Shown in pieces: positions 25,836 through 35,066 of a stretch of DNA of 42,825 bases. The stretch comes from an uncultured candidate division Zixibacteria bacterium (GTDB taxonomy: Bacteria; Zixibacteria; MSB-5A5; SM1-73). Position numbers and translations under genes: made by a program. The stretch's first letter is position 1. Every line of letters begins with the position of its first letter. The notes under the pieces are model-generated. The model ran no database searches. It had not been told where the DNA came from and saw nothing but the letters and a program-made list of their open reading frames with translations. The stretch is from positions 1-42,825 of the forward strand of contig CAIVRH010000047.1 of NCBI GenBank assembly GCA_903908285.1. The letters run 5' to 3'.

Positions 25836-26714
25836 ATGAGAAAAACGCTGATCCTGGCAGGTGGGGGGATATTACTTCTGGGTTTAATTTTCCCCCAGGT
25901 ATATGGTCGGGAACACTCCCAAAAAACAGAAGTAAAAAGAATCGAATTTTCCGGGGAGAAAGAGGTGAGGGTAAAAATAGAGATAGGAGTTGCCAATATC
26001 GATCTTAAGAAAAATATTTCGGGGAATATACTGGATGCAGAAATGGAATATGATCCTGACCGGATGACGGTCAGGGCAGATTACATAAGGTCGGAAAACA
26101 GAGGCAAACTTTACTTGGAGAGCGATTCAAAAGAAAAGGGGCTGGATTTGAGCCAGGATGAAAACTATTGGAAACTGGAATTTGGTGACCGGATGCCTTT
26201 AAGTTTTGATATGGATATCGGAGCCTGTGAAGCCGATTTCGATTTTACCGGACTTTTGATAGACGAGTTGGATATGGATCTAGGCGCCTCCTCGGTGGAG
26301 GTGGAGTTCCGTCGACCCAATTTAAAGCGATTATCCGAGATCAATATAGACGTGGGGGCAAGTAAACTGAAGATGTACGGGCTGGGTAACGCCAATTTCG
26401 AGGAAATGGTTTTTGATGGCGGTGCCGGAGATTTCACTTTGGACTTCACCGGCGATTTCGACCATACCGCCAATGTCAGTATCGATATGGGGATGGGAAG
26501 TTTGAACATCCTGGTTCCTAAAGATGCGGGGGTTCAAATCCGGAAAGAATCCTCATTTCTGGCATCCTTCTCCATAGATGAAGATGAATTCGAGGAAGTG
26601 GAAGACGATCTATATGAGAATGGTAATTTCGGGAAGACGATAAAGCAACTGGTCTTCGTTATAGAAGCGGGTCTGGGTTCGGTTCAAGTCGAATATGCGG
26701 ATGGCTCGCTTTAG
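25836..26714 (+). CDS. Secreted toast-rack (DUF2154/LiaF-like) adhesin-type protein
   Basis: 292 residues with a signal peptide (about 1-24, ending VYG). The rest is a repeated beta sandwich/rack: IEIGVANIDLKKNISGNIL, MDIGACEADFDFTGL, DLGASSVEVEF, DVGASKLKMYG, DGGAGDFTLDFTG, DMGMGSLNILVP, EAGLGSVQVEY, each a (D/E)xGxxxxxx(V/L) rung. This is the pattern of toast_rack_N/DUF4097-like domains found in LiaF and PspC-type stress proteins. It ends the sigma operon and is followed by a terminator. Probably periplasmic or outer-surface; partner unknown. Confidence 0.8.
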   Translation: MRKTLILAGGGILLLGLIFPQVYGREHSQKTEVKRIEFSGEKEVRVKIEIGVANIDLKKNISGNILDAEMEYDPDRMTVRADYIRSENRGKLYLESDSKEKGLDLSQDENYWKLEFGDRMPLSFDMDIGACEADFDFTGLLIDELDMDLGASSVEVEFRRPNLKRLSEINIDVGASKLKMYGLGNANFEEMVFDGGAGDFTLDFTGDFDHTANVSIDMGMGSLNILVPKDAGVQIRKESSFLASFSIDEDEFEEVEDDLYENGNFGKTIKQLVFVIEAGLGSVQVEYADGSL

Positions 26715-26758
26715 GAATTCTCTCGGGTAAGAGGTAAAGATTTGTAGTTTCGCTCAAC

Positions 26759-26788
26759 GGGGATGTAATCATCCCCTTTATCTTTTTT
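26759..26788 (+). terminator. Rho-independent terminator of the ECF sigma operon
   Basis: GGGGATG-TAAT-CATCCCC (26759-26776) followed by TTTATCTTTTTT. It lies 45 bases past the toast-rack stop codon. Confidence 0.85.
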
Positions 26789-26903
26789 GCGGGAGGATTA
26801 CATCCAGCGGGGAGTATTCTTAAGGATCCAAATGGATAGGCCGGGTGGGAGTACGGAAGGATCGGGGGTGAGGGAATCCCCAACCAATATAACGAATTAT
26901 AAG

Positions 26904-26945
26904 CTCCTGAACCTTCGAATCCTGGACCTCTCGAATTCTTGAATT
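26904..26945. repeat. Heptamer tract next to the lpxA stop
   Basis: Six 7-base steps (such as ACCTTCG, CGAATTC and TTGAATT) between the sigma-operon terminator and the lpxA stop codon, overlapping the stop by two bases. More degenerate than the ligA and polX tracts. Confidence 0.55.
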
Positions 26946-27714
26946 ATTTAACTATCCCCCTGGTGCTGTTGGCGATAAAATCGAGGATATACTTCACTTC
27001 CGGTATCGGTTCCACCTCGGTTTTGATCTTTTCCACAGCTTGGGTGGTGTTTAAGTTCGATTTGAACAGCAGCCTAAACGTTTTCTCCAGAATCTGCAAG
27101 GTACTTTCAGTAAATCCTCTCCGTTTCAAGCCAATCCGATTCAATCCCAGGGTTCTCAAAGGGTATCCACCCATCAAAGCGTACGGGCATATGTCCATTT
27201 GAACCCTGAATCCGCCTCCGATGAAGGAGTGTGCTCCGATCTTGACGAACTGGTGCACCGGCACCACTCCCCCGATGCTGACGAAATCGCCGATCTCCAC
27301 ATGCCCGGCTAAATTAGCCGAATTGGCCAAGATTACATTATCGCCGATCAGACAATCGTGAGCCACATGCGCATAGATCATGATAAAGCAGTTTTTGCCC
27401 ACCACAGTTTTCCCCCGCCAGTGGGTGCCCCGGTTTAAGGTGGCATATTCCCTAACAACCGTACCGTCTCCAATGGAAAGATAAGTCTTTTCTCCCTCGA
27501 ACTTCAGATCCTGAGGAAGAGTTCCCAGCACCGCCCCATGGTGAATTTTGCAGTTTTCTCCGATAATCGTCCCGGCATCTATCAAGACGTGGGAAGCAAT
27601 TTGGGTTCCCGCACCGATTTCGGCCTCCTCATGGATGATGCTGAAAGGTCCCACCGCTACATCATCGGCAAGTTTTGCATTTCGGTGGATAATAGCAGAA
27701 GGATGAATATCCAT
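26944..27714 (-). CDS. lpxA: Acyl-ACP--UDP-N-acetylglucosamine O-acyltransferase LpxA
   Basis: 256 residues, standard length. The first enzyme of lipid A synthesis, moving a hydroxyacyl chain from ACP to UDP-GlcNAc. The N-terminal 190 residues are left-handed beta-helix hexapeptide repeats (IHPSAIIHRNAKLADDVAVGPFSII...), with the catalytic His region in AHVAHDCLIGDNVILANSANLAGHVEIGD, followed by the helical C-terminal domain (LRTLGLNRIGLKRRGFTESTLQILEKTFRLL). It follows lpxC-fabZ by 148 bases on the same strand and is probably cotranscribed. There is only a weak ribosome-binding site (AGGGAA near 27719-27724). Confidence 0.95.
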   Translation of the reverse strand: MDIHPSAIIHRNAKLADDVAVGPFSIIHEEAEIGAGTQIASHVLIDAGTIIGENCKIHHGAVLGTLPQDLKFEGEKTYLSIGDGTVVREYATLNRGTHWRGKTVVGKNCFIMIYAHVAHDCLIGDNVILANSANLAGHVEIGDFVSIGGVVPVHQFVKIGAHSFIGGGFRVQMDICPYALMGGYPLRTLGLNRIGLKRRGFTESTLQILEKTFRLLFKSNLNTTQAVEKIKTEVEPIPEVKYILDFIANSTRGIVK

Positions 27715-27862
27715 GATTTCCCTGTTTAGAGAAGACTTTAAATGAGGTTTTAAATATTCAAAAGATACTATAATGCTTATGGTCTATTAAACTAATAAAC
27801 AGCACAATAAATCATAATAATATATAATCAAGCTGAAGCTTGACCCTCCAAACATTCCCGTT

Positions 27863-29257
27863 TTATTTATCTACAATGGTTGCCATCAGGGTGGCCTCGG
27901 TGACCAGATCCCCTTCCACAAAGGCTTTTCCCTGCATCTTGCAAGTCCCGCGGCGGAAATGAACCATTTCCAGCTCAAAACGGATCTGGTCTCCGGGGAG
28001 TACCGGTTTTCGGAAACGGACCCCGTCGATACCCAGAAAATATACCAGCTTGTTTTCGGGATCATCTACCGTGTTCAAGAGCAGAATTCCTCCGGCTTGA
28101 GCCATCGCTTCCACGATCAACACCCCGGGCATGATAGGATGACCGGGGAAATGACCGGAGAAAAATGGCTCGTTTATGGTCACGTTTTTGATCGCCACCA
28201 CCTTTTTCCGGGGCTGGATATCGATCACCCGGTCCACCAGTAGAAAGGGGTATCGATGCGGCATGATCTTTAGGATGGCGTTTATATCCAAAAGGAATTC
28301 ACCGGCGGATTTCTTCTGGTACCGGCTAGTTATCAGTTTTTTCTCATATTGTTCCCGGAGCATCTTCACCAATGCCACATTGGCGGCATGTCCGGATCGG
28401 GCCGCCAGAATATGCCCTTTTAACGGAACCCCCAAAAGGTATAAGTCGCCTAAAAGATCCAAAGCCTTGTGCCGGCACGGCTCATTCGGAAACCGCAACG
28501 GTATATCATTTAAAATGCCGGATTGGCCCACGAAGACTTCTTCCTTTATTCCATACATAGCTTTGAGCTTCCCTATTTTTGCGTCACAGTCATCCTCATC
28601 GCAGATAACCAATGCATTATGGAGGTTCCCCCCTTTAGCCAAACCCGCTTTCTTTAGTTCCTCCAGCTCGTGGAAAAAGCAAAAGGTCCGGGCCGGAGCG
28701 AATTCTTCGACGAATTCCTCTTCCAGCGACACCAGTGAGGTGTACTGCGTTCCCAAAGCGGGGTTGCGATAGTCCACCATAAAGGTGATCCTCAGATCAT
28801 CGGAGGGAACCGCGACTATATCGATCCCCTTTTCTTTTTCAGAATAGAAAATCGGAGTGTCTATCTCCAGGGGATTTTTGGGCGACTCCTGATTCTCTAT
28901 CCCCGCTTCCTGCAAGACCTGAACAAACGGTAAGGCGCTTCCGTCTCCCACCGGGGGTTCGTTGGAATCCAACTCCACTTTGAGATTATCCAGCTCCAAT
29001 CCAGCCAATGCGGCGAGAACATGTTCCACCGTAGATACCCGGGCTTCTCCTTTTCCCAGAGTAGTTCCCCGGGTTACATCTACCACATGATCTATGTCTG
29101 CCGGTATTTGAGGGGAACCGGGAAGGTCGGTTCTTACAAAAACGATGCCATGATCAACCGGAGCGGGTACAAAAGTGATAGTGGTCTGATTCCCGGTATG
29201 CAGTCCTATCCCCGAATAGGAAACGGGCTTTTTGATGGTGCGCTGCAGTTTAATCAT
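27863..29257 (-). CDS. lpxC-fabZ: LpxC-FabZ fusion (UDP-3-O-acyl-GlcNAc deacetylase / hydroxyacyl-ACP dehydratase)
   Basis: 464 residues with two enzymes in one chain. LpxC (about 1-305) is the committed zinc deacetylase of lipid A synthesis: His79 and Glu78 in VEHVLAAL, His263 and Asp267 in [10 protein letters not shown], His290 in RSGH. FabZ (about 318-464) dehydrates hydroxyacyl-ACP in fatty-acid synthesis: [13 protein letters not shown], catalytic His369 in [15 protein letters not shown] and Glu383 in IVEAMAQ. The same fusion is standard in Bacteroidota and several FCB lineages. It places two enzymes that compete for hydroxyacyl-ACP in one protein. A good promoter sits 40 bases upstream. 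Confidence 0.96.
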   Translation of the reverse strand: MIKLQRTIKKPVSYSGIGLHTGNQTTITFVPAPVDHGIVFVRTDLPGSPQIPADIDHVVDVTRGTTLGKGEARVSTVEHVLAALAGLELDNLKVELDSNEPPVGDGSALPFVQVLQEAGIENQESPKNPLEIDTPIFYSEKEKGIDIVAVPSDDLRITFMVDYRNPALGTQYTSLVSLEEEFVEEFAPARTFCFFHELEELKKAGLAKGGNLHNALVICDEDDCDAKIGKLKAMYGIKEEVFVGQSGILNDIPLRFPNEPCRHKALDLLGDLYLLGVPLKGHILAARSGHAANVALVKMLREQYEKKLITSRYQKKSAGEFLLDINAILKIMPHRYPFLLVDRVIDIQPRKKVVAIKNVTINEPFFSGHFPGHPIMPGVLIVEAMAQAGGILLLNTVDDPENKLVYFLGIDGVRFRKPVLPGDQIRFELEMVHFRRGTCKMQGKAFVEGDLVTEATLMATIVDK

Positions 29258-29298
29258 AATCGCGTTAGAAATTCAGTCCTCTCGTAACTTTCGCTGGG

Positions 29299-29327
29299 AA
29301 TAAACCTTTTCGGGCAGAAAAAGTCAA
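29299..29327 (-). promoter_or_regulatory. Sigma-70-type promoter of lpxC-fabZ
   Basis: On the minus strand TTGACT (29322-29327), 17-base spacer, TTTATT (29299-29304). The rest of 29328-29680 shows no supported gene. Confidence 0.6.
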
Positions 29328-29685
29328 GAGGAAAATAGGGATCAAAAAACACATTAAAACAGATGCAACTTCTCCCTGGGAATTCCAAGCGCTCATGACC
29401 GCAATACTGCGCGGTTATAACCGTGCGCCCTCTCATTTCGATTCAGAAGGATTCAGGATAAATCAGCTCTGGTCTGCCAGTCTACTCAAGGAAATAACCG
29501 GCAGTTCAAATTCAGCGGAGAGAAAGCTTGACCATCCGGAAAACCTGGGGTGGGGGTGGAGCATTTACCTTGGATAAAGAGCGTCTGAGGGGAGAAAACG
29601 GGACATGATATTTTTGACCCAATCCGCAAAAAGGCATGGTTAAGCCATATTTTTGCAGAAAAATGCAAAAAAGTTAAAAAAGTTC

Positions 29686-29714
29686 TTGACAAACCCTTGA
29701 AAATATTGTATGAT
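29686..29714 (+). promoter_or_regulatory. Sigma-70-type promoter of the HU gene
   Basis: TTGACA (29686-29691), 17-base spacer, TATGAT (29709-29714); near-consensus. An A/T-rich segment with the stem TTTTTGCA / TGCAAAAA (29650-29671) lies just upstream and could act as an UP element. Confidence 0.85.
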
Positions 29715-29776
29715 CGGGCTGTTAAGAAAAACAGAAGAGTCGTTGAACCCTTTAAAGTCTTGAAGGGGGTGAGTAG

Positions 29777-30058
29777 ATGACCAAAGAGGAATTGGTAGAC
29801 AAAATTGCCAAGGAGGCGATAGTTACCAAAGTGCAAGCCAACAAGGCGATCGCCGCTTTTTTCAACGGAGTTACCACCACTCTGAAGAAGGGCCAGAAGG
29901 TTAGCTTCGTCGGATTCGGCACCTTCTCCGTGGCTAAGAGGAAAGCCCGTATGGGAAGAAATCCCCAGACTGGTGCTCCGATTAAAATCGCCGCCTCCAA
30001 AGTACCAAAATTCAAAGCCGGCAAACAGCTGAAGGATGCAGTAAAGTCAGCCAAGTAA
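29777..30058 (+). CDS. HU family DNA-binding protein
   Basis: 93 residues: TKEELVDKIAKEAIVTKVQANKAI (dimerisation helices), VSFVGFGTFSVAKRKARMGRNPQTG (the DNA-binding arm with RxGRNPxTG) and the conserved C-terminus KVPKFKAGKQLKDAVK. HU-type nucleoid proteins bend DNA. An AAGGGGGTGAG ribosome-binding site, a near-consensus promoter and a strong terminator fit a highly expressed single gene. Confidence 0.96.
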   Translation: MTKEELVDKIAKEAIVTKVQANKAIAAFFNGVTTTLKKGQKVSFVGFGTFSVAKRKARMGRNPQTGAPIKIAASKVPKFKAGKQLKDAVKSAK

Positions 30059-30085
30059 AGCAGCGCGGTTAGAAGTTACCATTTG

Positions 30086-30151
30086 AAGGCAGGGTTTATC
30101 AACATGTATATCGTAAATACGCGAACATGGATGAAACCCTGCCTTTCTGTT
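30086..30151 (+). terminator. Terminator of the HU gene
   Basis: AAGGCAGGGTTT (30086-30097) pairs exactly with AAACCCTGCCTT (30134-30145), followed by TCTGTTTT. The 36-base loop can form a smaller stem. Confidence 0.8.
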
Positions 30152-30226
30152 TTACCAAAAGTGGTTTAATATCTTCTCTTTGTATATCTGATTTATTAAT
30201 CAGACATCGCTTGCGGGATATTTTTA

Positions 30227-30254
30227 TTGACATTGGTGATTATAGTTTTAAATT
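30227..30254 (+). promoter_or_regulatory. Probable ftsK promoter
   Basis: TTGACA (30227-30232), 16-base spacer, TAAATT (30249-30254); leader about 60 bases. Confidence 0.5.
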
Positions 30255-30320
30255 ACATTTTCAGGACATTGACGTTTCCAGTTCAAGACAGGCCGGTTTC
30301 TAAAAGGACTTTGAGCTTTT

Positions 30321-32585
30321 ATGAGCATTTTTGATCGCATTTCAAATGAGAGAAAGCAAGAGATCATTGGCGTGCTTTTGATCGCGTTAGCCCTATTCAG
30401 CTTGATCTCCCTTTTTACCTATGATCAGGACAAAGACACCCAGCTTATCACCAAGGATCCCACCATCGGGGGATTTTATCAACTCTTTTCCCAAAAATTC
30501 CACAACCAGGGTGGTGCGGTAGGGGCGGTAGTTTCCTACGGAATAGTTTATTTTACCGGCTATTCCGGTTTTTGCTTTCCTCTTTTTCTGATGCTTTTCG
30601 GGATAGGCCGGTTTCCCCAGGTGAAGGTGGCTTTCGTCTTCAGAAAGATATTATACACATTCATTTTTGCACTGATCTTGGGGATTATTTTTGACCTTCC
30701 CGGTATCGGTTCCGGCGAGATGATTGATTTCTCCGGTTTTACCATGGGAGGGAAATTTTCCGAAGTTCTGGGAGGGTTGTGCTATAATATTCTGGGCAAC
30801 TATGGCTCATATATACTGCTGATCTCCCTCTTGATCATTCTGGCGGCTTTAATCACCCCATTTAAACCGAGCGATTCCTTCTTCGTTTCCAAACGCATCG
30901 CCGGCGGGATTTTAACCCGGGGGAAAAAGTGGCGGGAGCTGAGAAGAATTGCCCAACAGAGGAAAAGCCGGGTGAAGGAGGCGAAAAGGGAAAACGGATT
31001 TGACCCGAAGGTTCCGGAAACCAGGATCACGGTTCCTCCGGTGATGGGAGAAAAAATCGCCATCCCGGCTTCACCGGCGGGTTCCAAAAAGACCTTCCGG
31101 CTCATACGACGGGAGGAAGAAGCTGCGGAGGGGACATACAAGTTCCCGCCCCTGGATCTTTTAGACGATCCCCCCCAGGTCAAACCAGCGGTAACCGAGC
31201 AAGAGCTTAACGAGACCGCCAGAATCTTAAAAGAGACATTGTCCACTTTCGGTGTGGAGATCGAGGGGGAGAGAATCGAGATTTATCCCGGACCGGTGAT
31301 AACCCGATACGAGTTCAAACCGGCGGCGGGTATAAAAGTCAATCAGGTGGTGAATCTGGCGGACGATCTGGCATTGGCCATGCGGGCCAGAAAGGTGAGG
31401 ATAGTGGCGCCGGTTCCCGGAAAAGCGGCTATCGGCGTAGAAATCCCCAACCGGAGTTCCCAGACGGTTTACTTAAAAGAGATACTCACTTCCCCGGTAT
31501 TTCAAAATACCGAAGCCAAGCTGGTTTTAGCTTTGGGCAAGACCTCCTCCGGCGAACCATTCGCCACCGATTTGGGTAAGATGCCCCACCTGCTTATCGC
31601 CGGAGCTACCGGGTCGGGGAAGTCCGTCTGTATAAATGCCGTCACCACCAGCCTGCTCTACCGGCTTTCCCCGGAGGAGGTCCGGTTTGTGATGATCGAT
31701 CCGAAGATGCTGGAGCTTTCGGCCTACGAAGGCATTCCCCATCTGGAAAGATCGGTGATCACCAATCCGAAGCTGGCGGAACATGTGCTCTCCGAGATTG
31801 TATTAGAAATGGAGGGACGGTACCGCCGGTTAGCGAAATTCGGGGTAAGGAACATCGAAAGCTACAACCGGAAACAGAAAAAAGAGAATATCCTGCCCTA
31901 CATCGTCATCATCGTGGATGAACTGGCGGACCTGATGATGTCCTCGTCCAACCGGGTGGAGGGTTTGATCACCCGATTGGCGCAGATGGCGCGGGCGGTG
32001 GGGATTCACCTGATCTTAGCCACCCAAAGACCTTCGGTGGACGTGATCACCGGGTTGATCAAAGCCAATTTCTCCGCCCGGATCGCCTTTCAGGTCGCCT
32101 CCAAAATAGATTCCCGCACCATACTGGATGCCAACGGTGCGGAAAAACTACTGGGTCTGGGAGATATGCTCTTCATCGAAACCGGTCACCCGGAGTCGCG
32201 GAGAATTCATGGCGCTTTTATCTCCAGCGAGGAAACCTCCCGGATCGTTGATTTCATCAAAACCCAGAACTATTCGGTTAAGCCGATCGAAAGTTTATCC
32301 GCCCCGCCGGAAGAGGTAGCTATGCCGGAAGAGGAGATGGAAAATGATGAAGATCTTTTCCGCAAAGCGGTGGAGCTGGTGATTCGGCATAAGCAGGGTT
32401 CGGTATCGTTATTGCAGAGAAGATTGGCGGTGGGGTATCAACGAGCTGCCCGCCTGATAGATCAACTGGAGGAGGAGGGGATCGTCGGACCTTATAACGG
32501 AAGCAGAGTCAGGGAAGTAATGGTAAATGCCACCTATCTGGAAAGCGAGGAATGGAAACAGAAGAGAATCCGAGAAAAACAGTAA
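30321..32585 (+). CDS. ftsK: FtsK/SpoIIIE DNA translocase
   Basis: 754 residues. Four transmembrane helices in the first 180 residues, a short linker (compact compared with E. coli FtsK), alpha/beta motor domains from about 285 (Walker A GATGSGKS near 425-432; Walker B IVIIVDELADLMM near 530-542) and the winged-helix gamma domain at the C-terminus (about 680-745, DEDLFRKAVELVIRHKQGSVSLLQRRLAVGYQRAARLIDQLEEEG), which reads KOPS-type sites. It pumps chromosome dimers at the septum. The C-terminal domain is complete. Confidence 0.96.
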   Translation: MSIFDRISNERKQEIIGVLLIALALFSLISLFTYDQDKDTQLITKDPTIGGFYQLFSQKFHNQGGAVGAVVSYGIVYFTGYSGFCFPLFLMLFGIGRFPQVKVAFVFRKILYTFIFALILGIIFDLPGIGSGEMIDFSGFTMGGKFSEVLGGLCYNILGNYGSYILLISLLIILAALITPFKPSDSFFVSKRIAGGILTRGKKWRELRRIAQQRKSRVKEAKRENGFDPKVPETRITVPPVMGEKIAIPASPAGSKKTFRLIRREEEAAEGTYKFPPLDLLDDPPQVKPAVTEQELNETARILKETLSTFGVEIEGERIEIYPGPVITRYEFKPAAGIKVNQVVNLADDLALAMRARKVRIVAPVPGKAAIGVEIPNRSSQTVYLKEILTSPVFQNTEAKLVLALGKTSSGEPFATDLGKMPHLLIAGATGSGKSVCINAVTTSLLYRLSPEEVRFVMIDPKMLELSAYEGIPHLERSVITNPKLAEHVLSEIVLEMEGRYRRLAKFGVRNIESYNRKQKKENILPYIVIIVDELADLMMSSSNRVEGLITRLAQMARAVGIHLILATQRPSVDVITGLIKANFSARIAFQVASKIDSRTILDANGAEKLLGLGDMLFIETGHPESRRIHGAFISSEETSRIVDFIKTQNYSVKPIESLSAPPEEVAMPEEEMENDEDLFRKAVELVIRHKQGSVSLLQRRLAVGYQRAARLIDQLEEEGIVGPYNGSRVREVMVNATYLESEEWKQKRIREKQ

Positions 32586-32663
32586 TACATTAATGTCCTC
32601 CCCCGGAGAAAGATCAAAGGTGATGCGGAAATTTTTGTAATTTGAAATAAAAAAAGCAAAATT

Positions 32664-32768
32664 CAACCAGACGGTTGCTCGTCTGAGCAACCAGACGCTT
32701 GCCCCTAGACGGGATCCCGTACGGGGGCACCGTCCGCTCGTCCGGGCAAGCAGACGCTTGCTGGTCTG
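32664..32768. repeat. Cluster of AGAC/GTCT-loop hairpins
   Basis: Overlapping palindromes: CAACC-AGAC-GGTTG (32664-32677), GGTTGCTC-GTCT-GAGCAACC (32673-32692) and CAAGC-AGAC-GCTTG (32747-32760), plus CCCGTACGGG (32716-32725) and an outer pair GCTTGCCC / GGGCAAGC (32697-32704, 32744-32751). Constant core CAGACG/CGTCTG, variable arms. CCCGTACGGG recurs at 42728-42737. The rest of 32586-32886 shows no gene. Confidence 0.75.
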
Positions 32769-32886
32769 AGCAAAATTGCAATTTAAAACGGGTCAGGTTT
32801 CATCGATTTTTAGAAAATTTGAGTCATCTGATAAAATGGCGTCACTCAAATAAGAAGAAAACAAGTATCCTTTGGCGGATGGATAT

Positions 32887-33537
32887 ATGAGCAGGTCTCG
32901 ATTCAATTTATTTTACACCCTTCTGTTGGTTGTTCTCACCTTAAACCGGAGCGCGGCAGGAATTACTGCGGATGAGCTGGCTTTGCAGGTGGAGAAGGAA
33001 TACCGGTCATTATCCGATCTCTCCATGGACTTCACCAAAGTTACCCGCTCGGAGATATTCGAAACCCCCGACAAAGTTCAGGGGAAGATGATTTTGAAAA
33101 ACCCGGACAAATTCAAAATCGAAACCAAAGAGGAAACCATCGTCTGCGATGGAAAATTCGTCTGGACTTATTCGGTAGAGAATCAGCAGGTGGTAAAAAA
33201 TTCGGTGGCTAAATCCGAGGGCATGTTCAAACCCAACCAGTATCTATCCAATTTTCACACCGATTATACCGCTGCTTTAGAGGGGGAGGAGAAGGTGGAC
33301 CAGACTCAGTGCTTCAAGCTTTTGCTCTCCTCCAAAAAAGAGGATGCGTTCATAAAAAAGATGATTTTGTGGGTGGATCAGAAAAGCCTTCTGGCAAAGA
33401 AACTGGAATACAAGGATGCCGAGGAGAATAACATTGTTTTGGAATTCCAGCATGTAAAAACGAACCGTAAAATCAAGGACCCAGAATTTGTCTTCCAAAC
33501 CCCACCCGGGGTGGAGGAACTGGATCTGAGCGAATAA
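32887..33537 (+). CDS. lolA: LolA-like outer-membrane lipoprotein carrier
   Basis: 216 residues from the ATG at 32887 (GGATGG upstream; a TTG at 32872 would add five residues). Signal peptide MSRSRFNLFYTLLLVVLTLNRSAAG. The mature part has the LolA pattern: VEKEYRSLSDLSMDFTKVTRSE, VQGKMILKNPDKFKIET, TIVCDGKFVWTYSVENQQV, and a C-terminal KLEYKDAEENNIVLEFQHV. LolA shuttles lipoproteins across the periplasm to the outer membrane. LolCDE is not nearby. A heptamer tract starts at its stop codon. Confidence 0.85.
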   Translation: MSRSRFNLFYTLLLVVLTLNRSAAGITADELALQVEKEYRSLSDLSMDFTKVTRSEIFETPDKVQGKMILKNPDKFKIETKEETIVCDGKFVWTYSVENQQVVKNSVAKSEGMFKPNQYLSNFHTDYTAALEGEEKVDQTQCFKLLLSSKKEDAFIKKMILWVDQKSLLAKKLEYKDAEENNIVLEFQHVKTNRKIKDPEFVFQTPPGVEELDLSE

Positions 33538-33570
33538 GGTTTTAGGTGATAGGTGTTAGGTATTAGGTTA
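33536..33570 (-). repeat. Heptamer tract after lolA
   Basis: Five units, four of them TAGG-type in register (TAGGTGA, TAGGTGT, TAGGTAT, TAGGTTA). In reverse complement they match the CCTAAAA/CCTATCA units before ligA. Confidence 0.8.
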
Positions 33571-33715
33571 GCAGGCGCATGGGGATATCATAGATTTTGT
33601 TCCCCCACAGGGTGGGGATATACTCCATTTTAGTCTTTCAACTGTTTCTTCAGTATGGACTCTCTCCCAAGATGATAAGCGGTCTGGTTTTGGTTTAATT
33701 CTAGGGAATTACGAT

Positions 33716-35044
33716 ATGAGCAACACGGTTTGGATCGAAACCTTGGGCTGTCCCAAAAATGAGGTAGATGGCGAAAGGATAGCCAGCCTTCTTTTGAACA
33801 AAGGTTATCGGATTACGGAAGATCAAAACCAAGCAGATATTCTTATTCTTAATACCTGCGCTTTTATCCAGTCGGCGAAGGAAGAATCGATAGAGGAAAT
33901 TTTCAATCTGCTTGCTTTTAGAAATCAAAACAGGAAACGGAAAATAATCGTTTGCGGTTGTTTAGCCCAGCGATATCCCAAAGAATTATGGAGTAAATTG
34001 CCCGAAATCGATGCTCTTTTTGGCGTAGGAGAGATCGACTTGGTGGGTGCGGTTTGTGCTTCGGTCTTAAATGGAAAAAGAGTTTGTCGAGTGAGCCGAT
34101 CGGTAAAAGACAAAGATCCGGGTATGACGGTTCGATCCGATCAAAAACATCCCTACGCTTACATAAAAATCGCAGATGGCTGTGATAACCGATGCAGCTA
34201 TTGCGCCATTCCAACCATCAGAGGAAAATTCAGGAGCAAAAGAATTGAGGATATTCTAAAGGAAGCATCCCAGTTGGCGGAAAGAGGAGTAAAGGAGATC
34301 AACCTGGTGGCTCAGGATACCACCCGGTATGGCATCGATCTCTATGGAAAGAAGAAACTCCCGCAGCTTTTGTTCTCTTTAGTTTCCATCCACCAGCTAA
34401 AATGGATTCGGCTGCTCTACACTCATCCCGCTCACTTTACCGATGAGCTGATGGACCTGATCGCATCCCATCCGAAGATCTGCAAATATGTGGACCTTCC
34501 GCTCCAGCATATTTCGGATGAGATATTAATCCGGATGAGGAGAAAAGTAAAAAGAAAAGACATAGAGCAATTGATTTACGCATTGAGAGAGAGAATTCCG
34601 CAGCTTACCTTGAGAACGTCATTTATCGTCGGTTTTCCCGGGGAGAAGAAAAAACACTTTGAGGAATTGCTCGATTTTGTGGAGGAAATAAAGTTCGACA
34701 AACTGGGGGCTTTCACTTATTCGAAAGAGGAAGGAACCAAAGCCTACGGCTTCAAAGCGCAGGTTCCCGCCAAAGTTAAACAGGAGAGACTGGATCGGCT
34801 GATGCTCACCCAACAGAGAATCGCGCTGGAGAAAAACCAAGCAAAGATCGGGAAAACATTCGCCGTCTTAATTGATAACAAATCCGAAGAGGGGAAGGGA
34901 GAATTTACGGGAAGAAGCCAAGCCGAGGCACCGGAGGTGGATGGGGTGATCCGGGTGATGGGAGATCATATCAAGATAGGGGATCTGTTTAGAGTCAAAA
35001 TCGAAGATTATTGTGACTATGATTTGATGGGGAGGAGGATATAG
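33716..35044 (+). CDS. rimO: Ribosomal protein S12 methylthiotransferase RimO
   Basis: 442 residues, normal length. N-terminal UPF0004 domain with cluster cysteines 12, 48 and 82 (ETLGCPKNEVD, LNTCAF, CGCLAQR), radical SAM domain with Cys156, Cys160 and Cys163 (CDNRCSYCAIP) and a C-terminal TRAM domain (about 370-440). LGCPKNEVD near the N-terminus separates RimO from MiaB. It modifies Asp88 of ribosomal protein S12 with two Fe-S clusters. AGGGAA upstream of the ATG is a modest ribosome-binding site. Confidence 0.95.
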   Translation: MSNTVWIETLGCPKNEVDGERIASLLLNKGYRITEDQNQADILILNTCAFIQSAKEESIEEIFNLLAFRNQNRKRKIIVCGCLAQRYPKELWSKLPEIDALFGVGEIDLVGAVCASVLNGKRVCRVSRSVKDKDPGMTVRSDQKHPYAYIKIADGCDNRCSYCAIPTIRGKFRSKRIEDILKEASQLAERGVKEINLVAQDTTRYGIDLYGKKKLPQLLFSLVSIHQLKWIRLLYTHPAHFTDELMDLIASHPKICKYVDLPLQHISDEILIRMRRKVKRKDIEQLIYALRERIPQLTLRTSFIVGFPGEKKKHFEELLDFVEEIKFDKLGAFTYSKEEGTKAYGFKAQVPAKVKQERLDRLMLTQQRIALEKNQAKIGKTFAVLIDNKSEEGKGEFTGRSQAEAPEVDGVIRVMGDHIKIGDLFRVKIEDYCDYDLMGRRI

Positions 35045-35066
35045 GTATTGGTCGGGCAGCTCGCCA

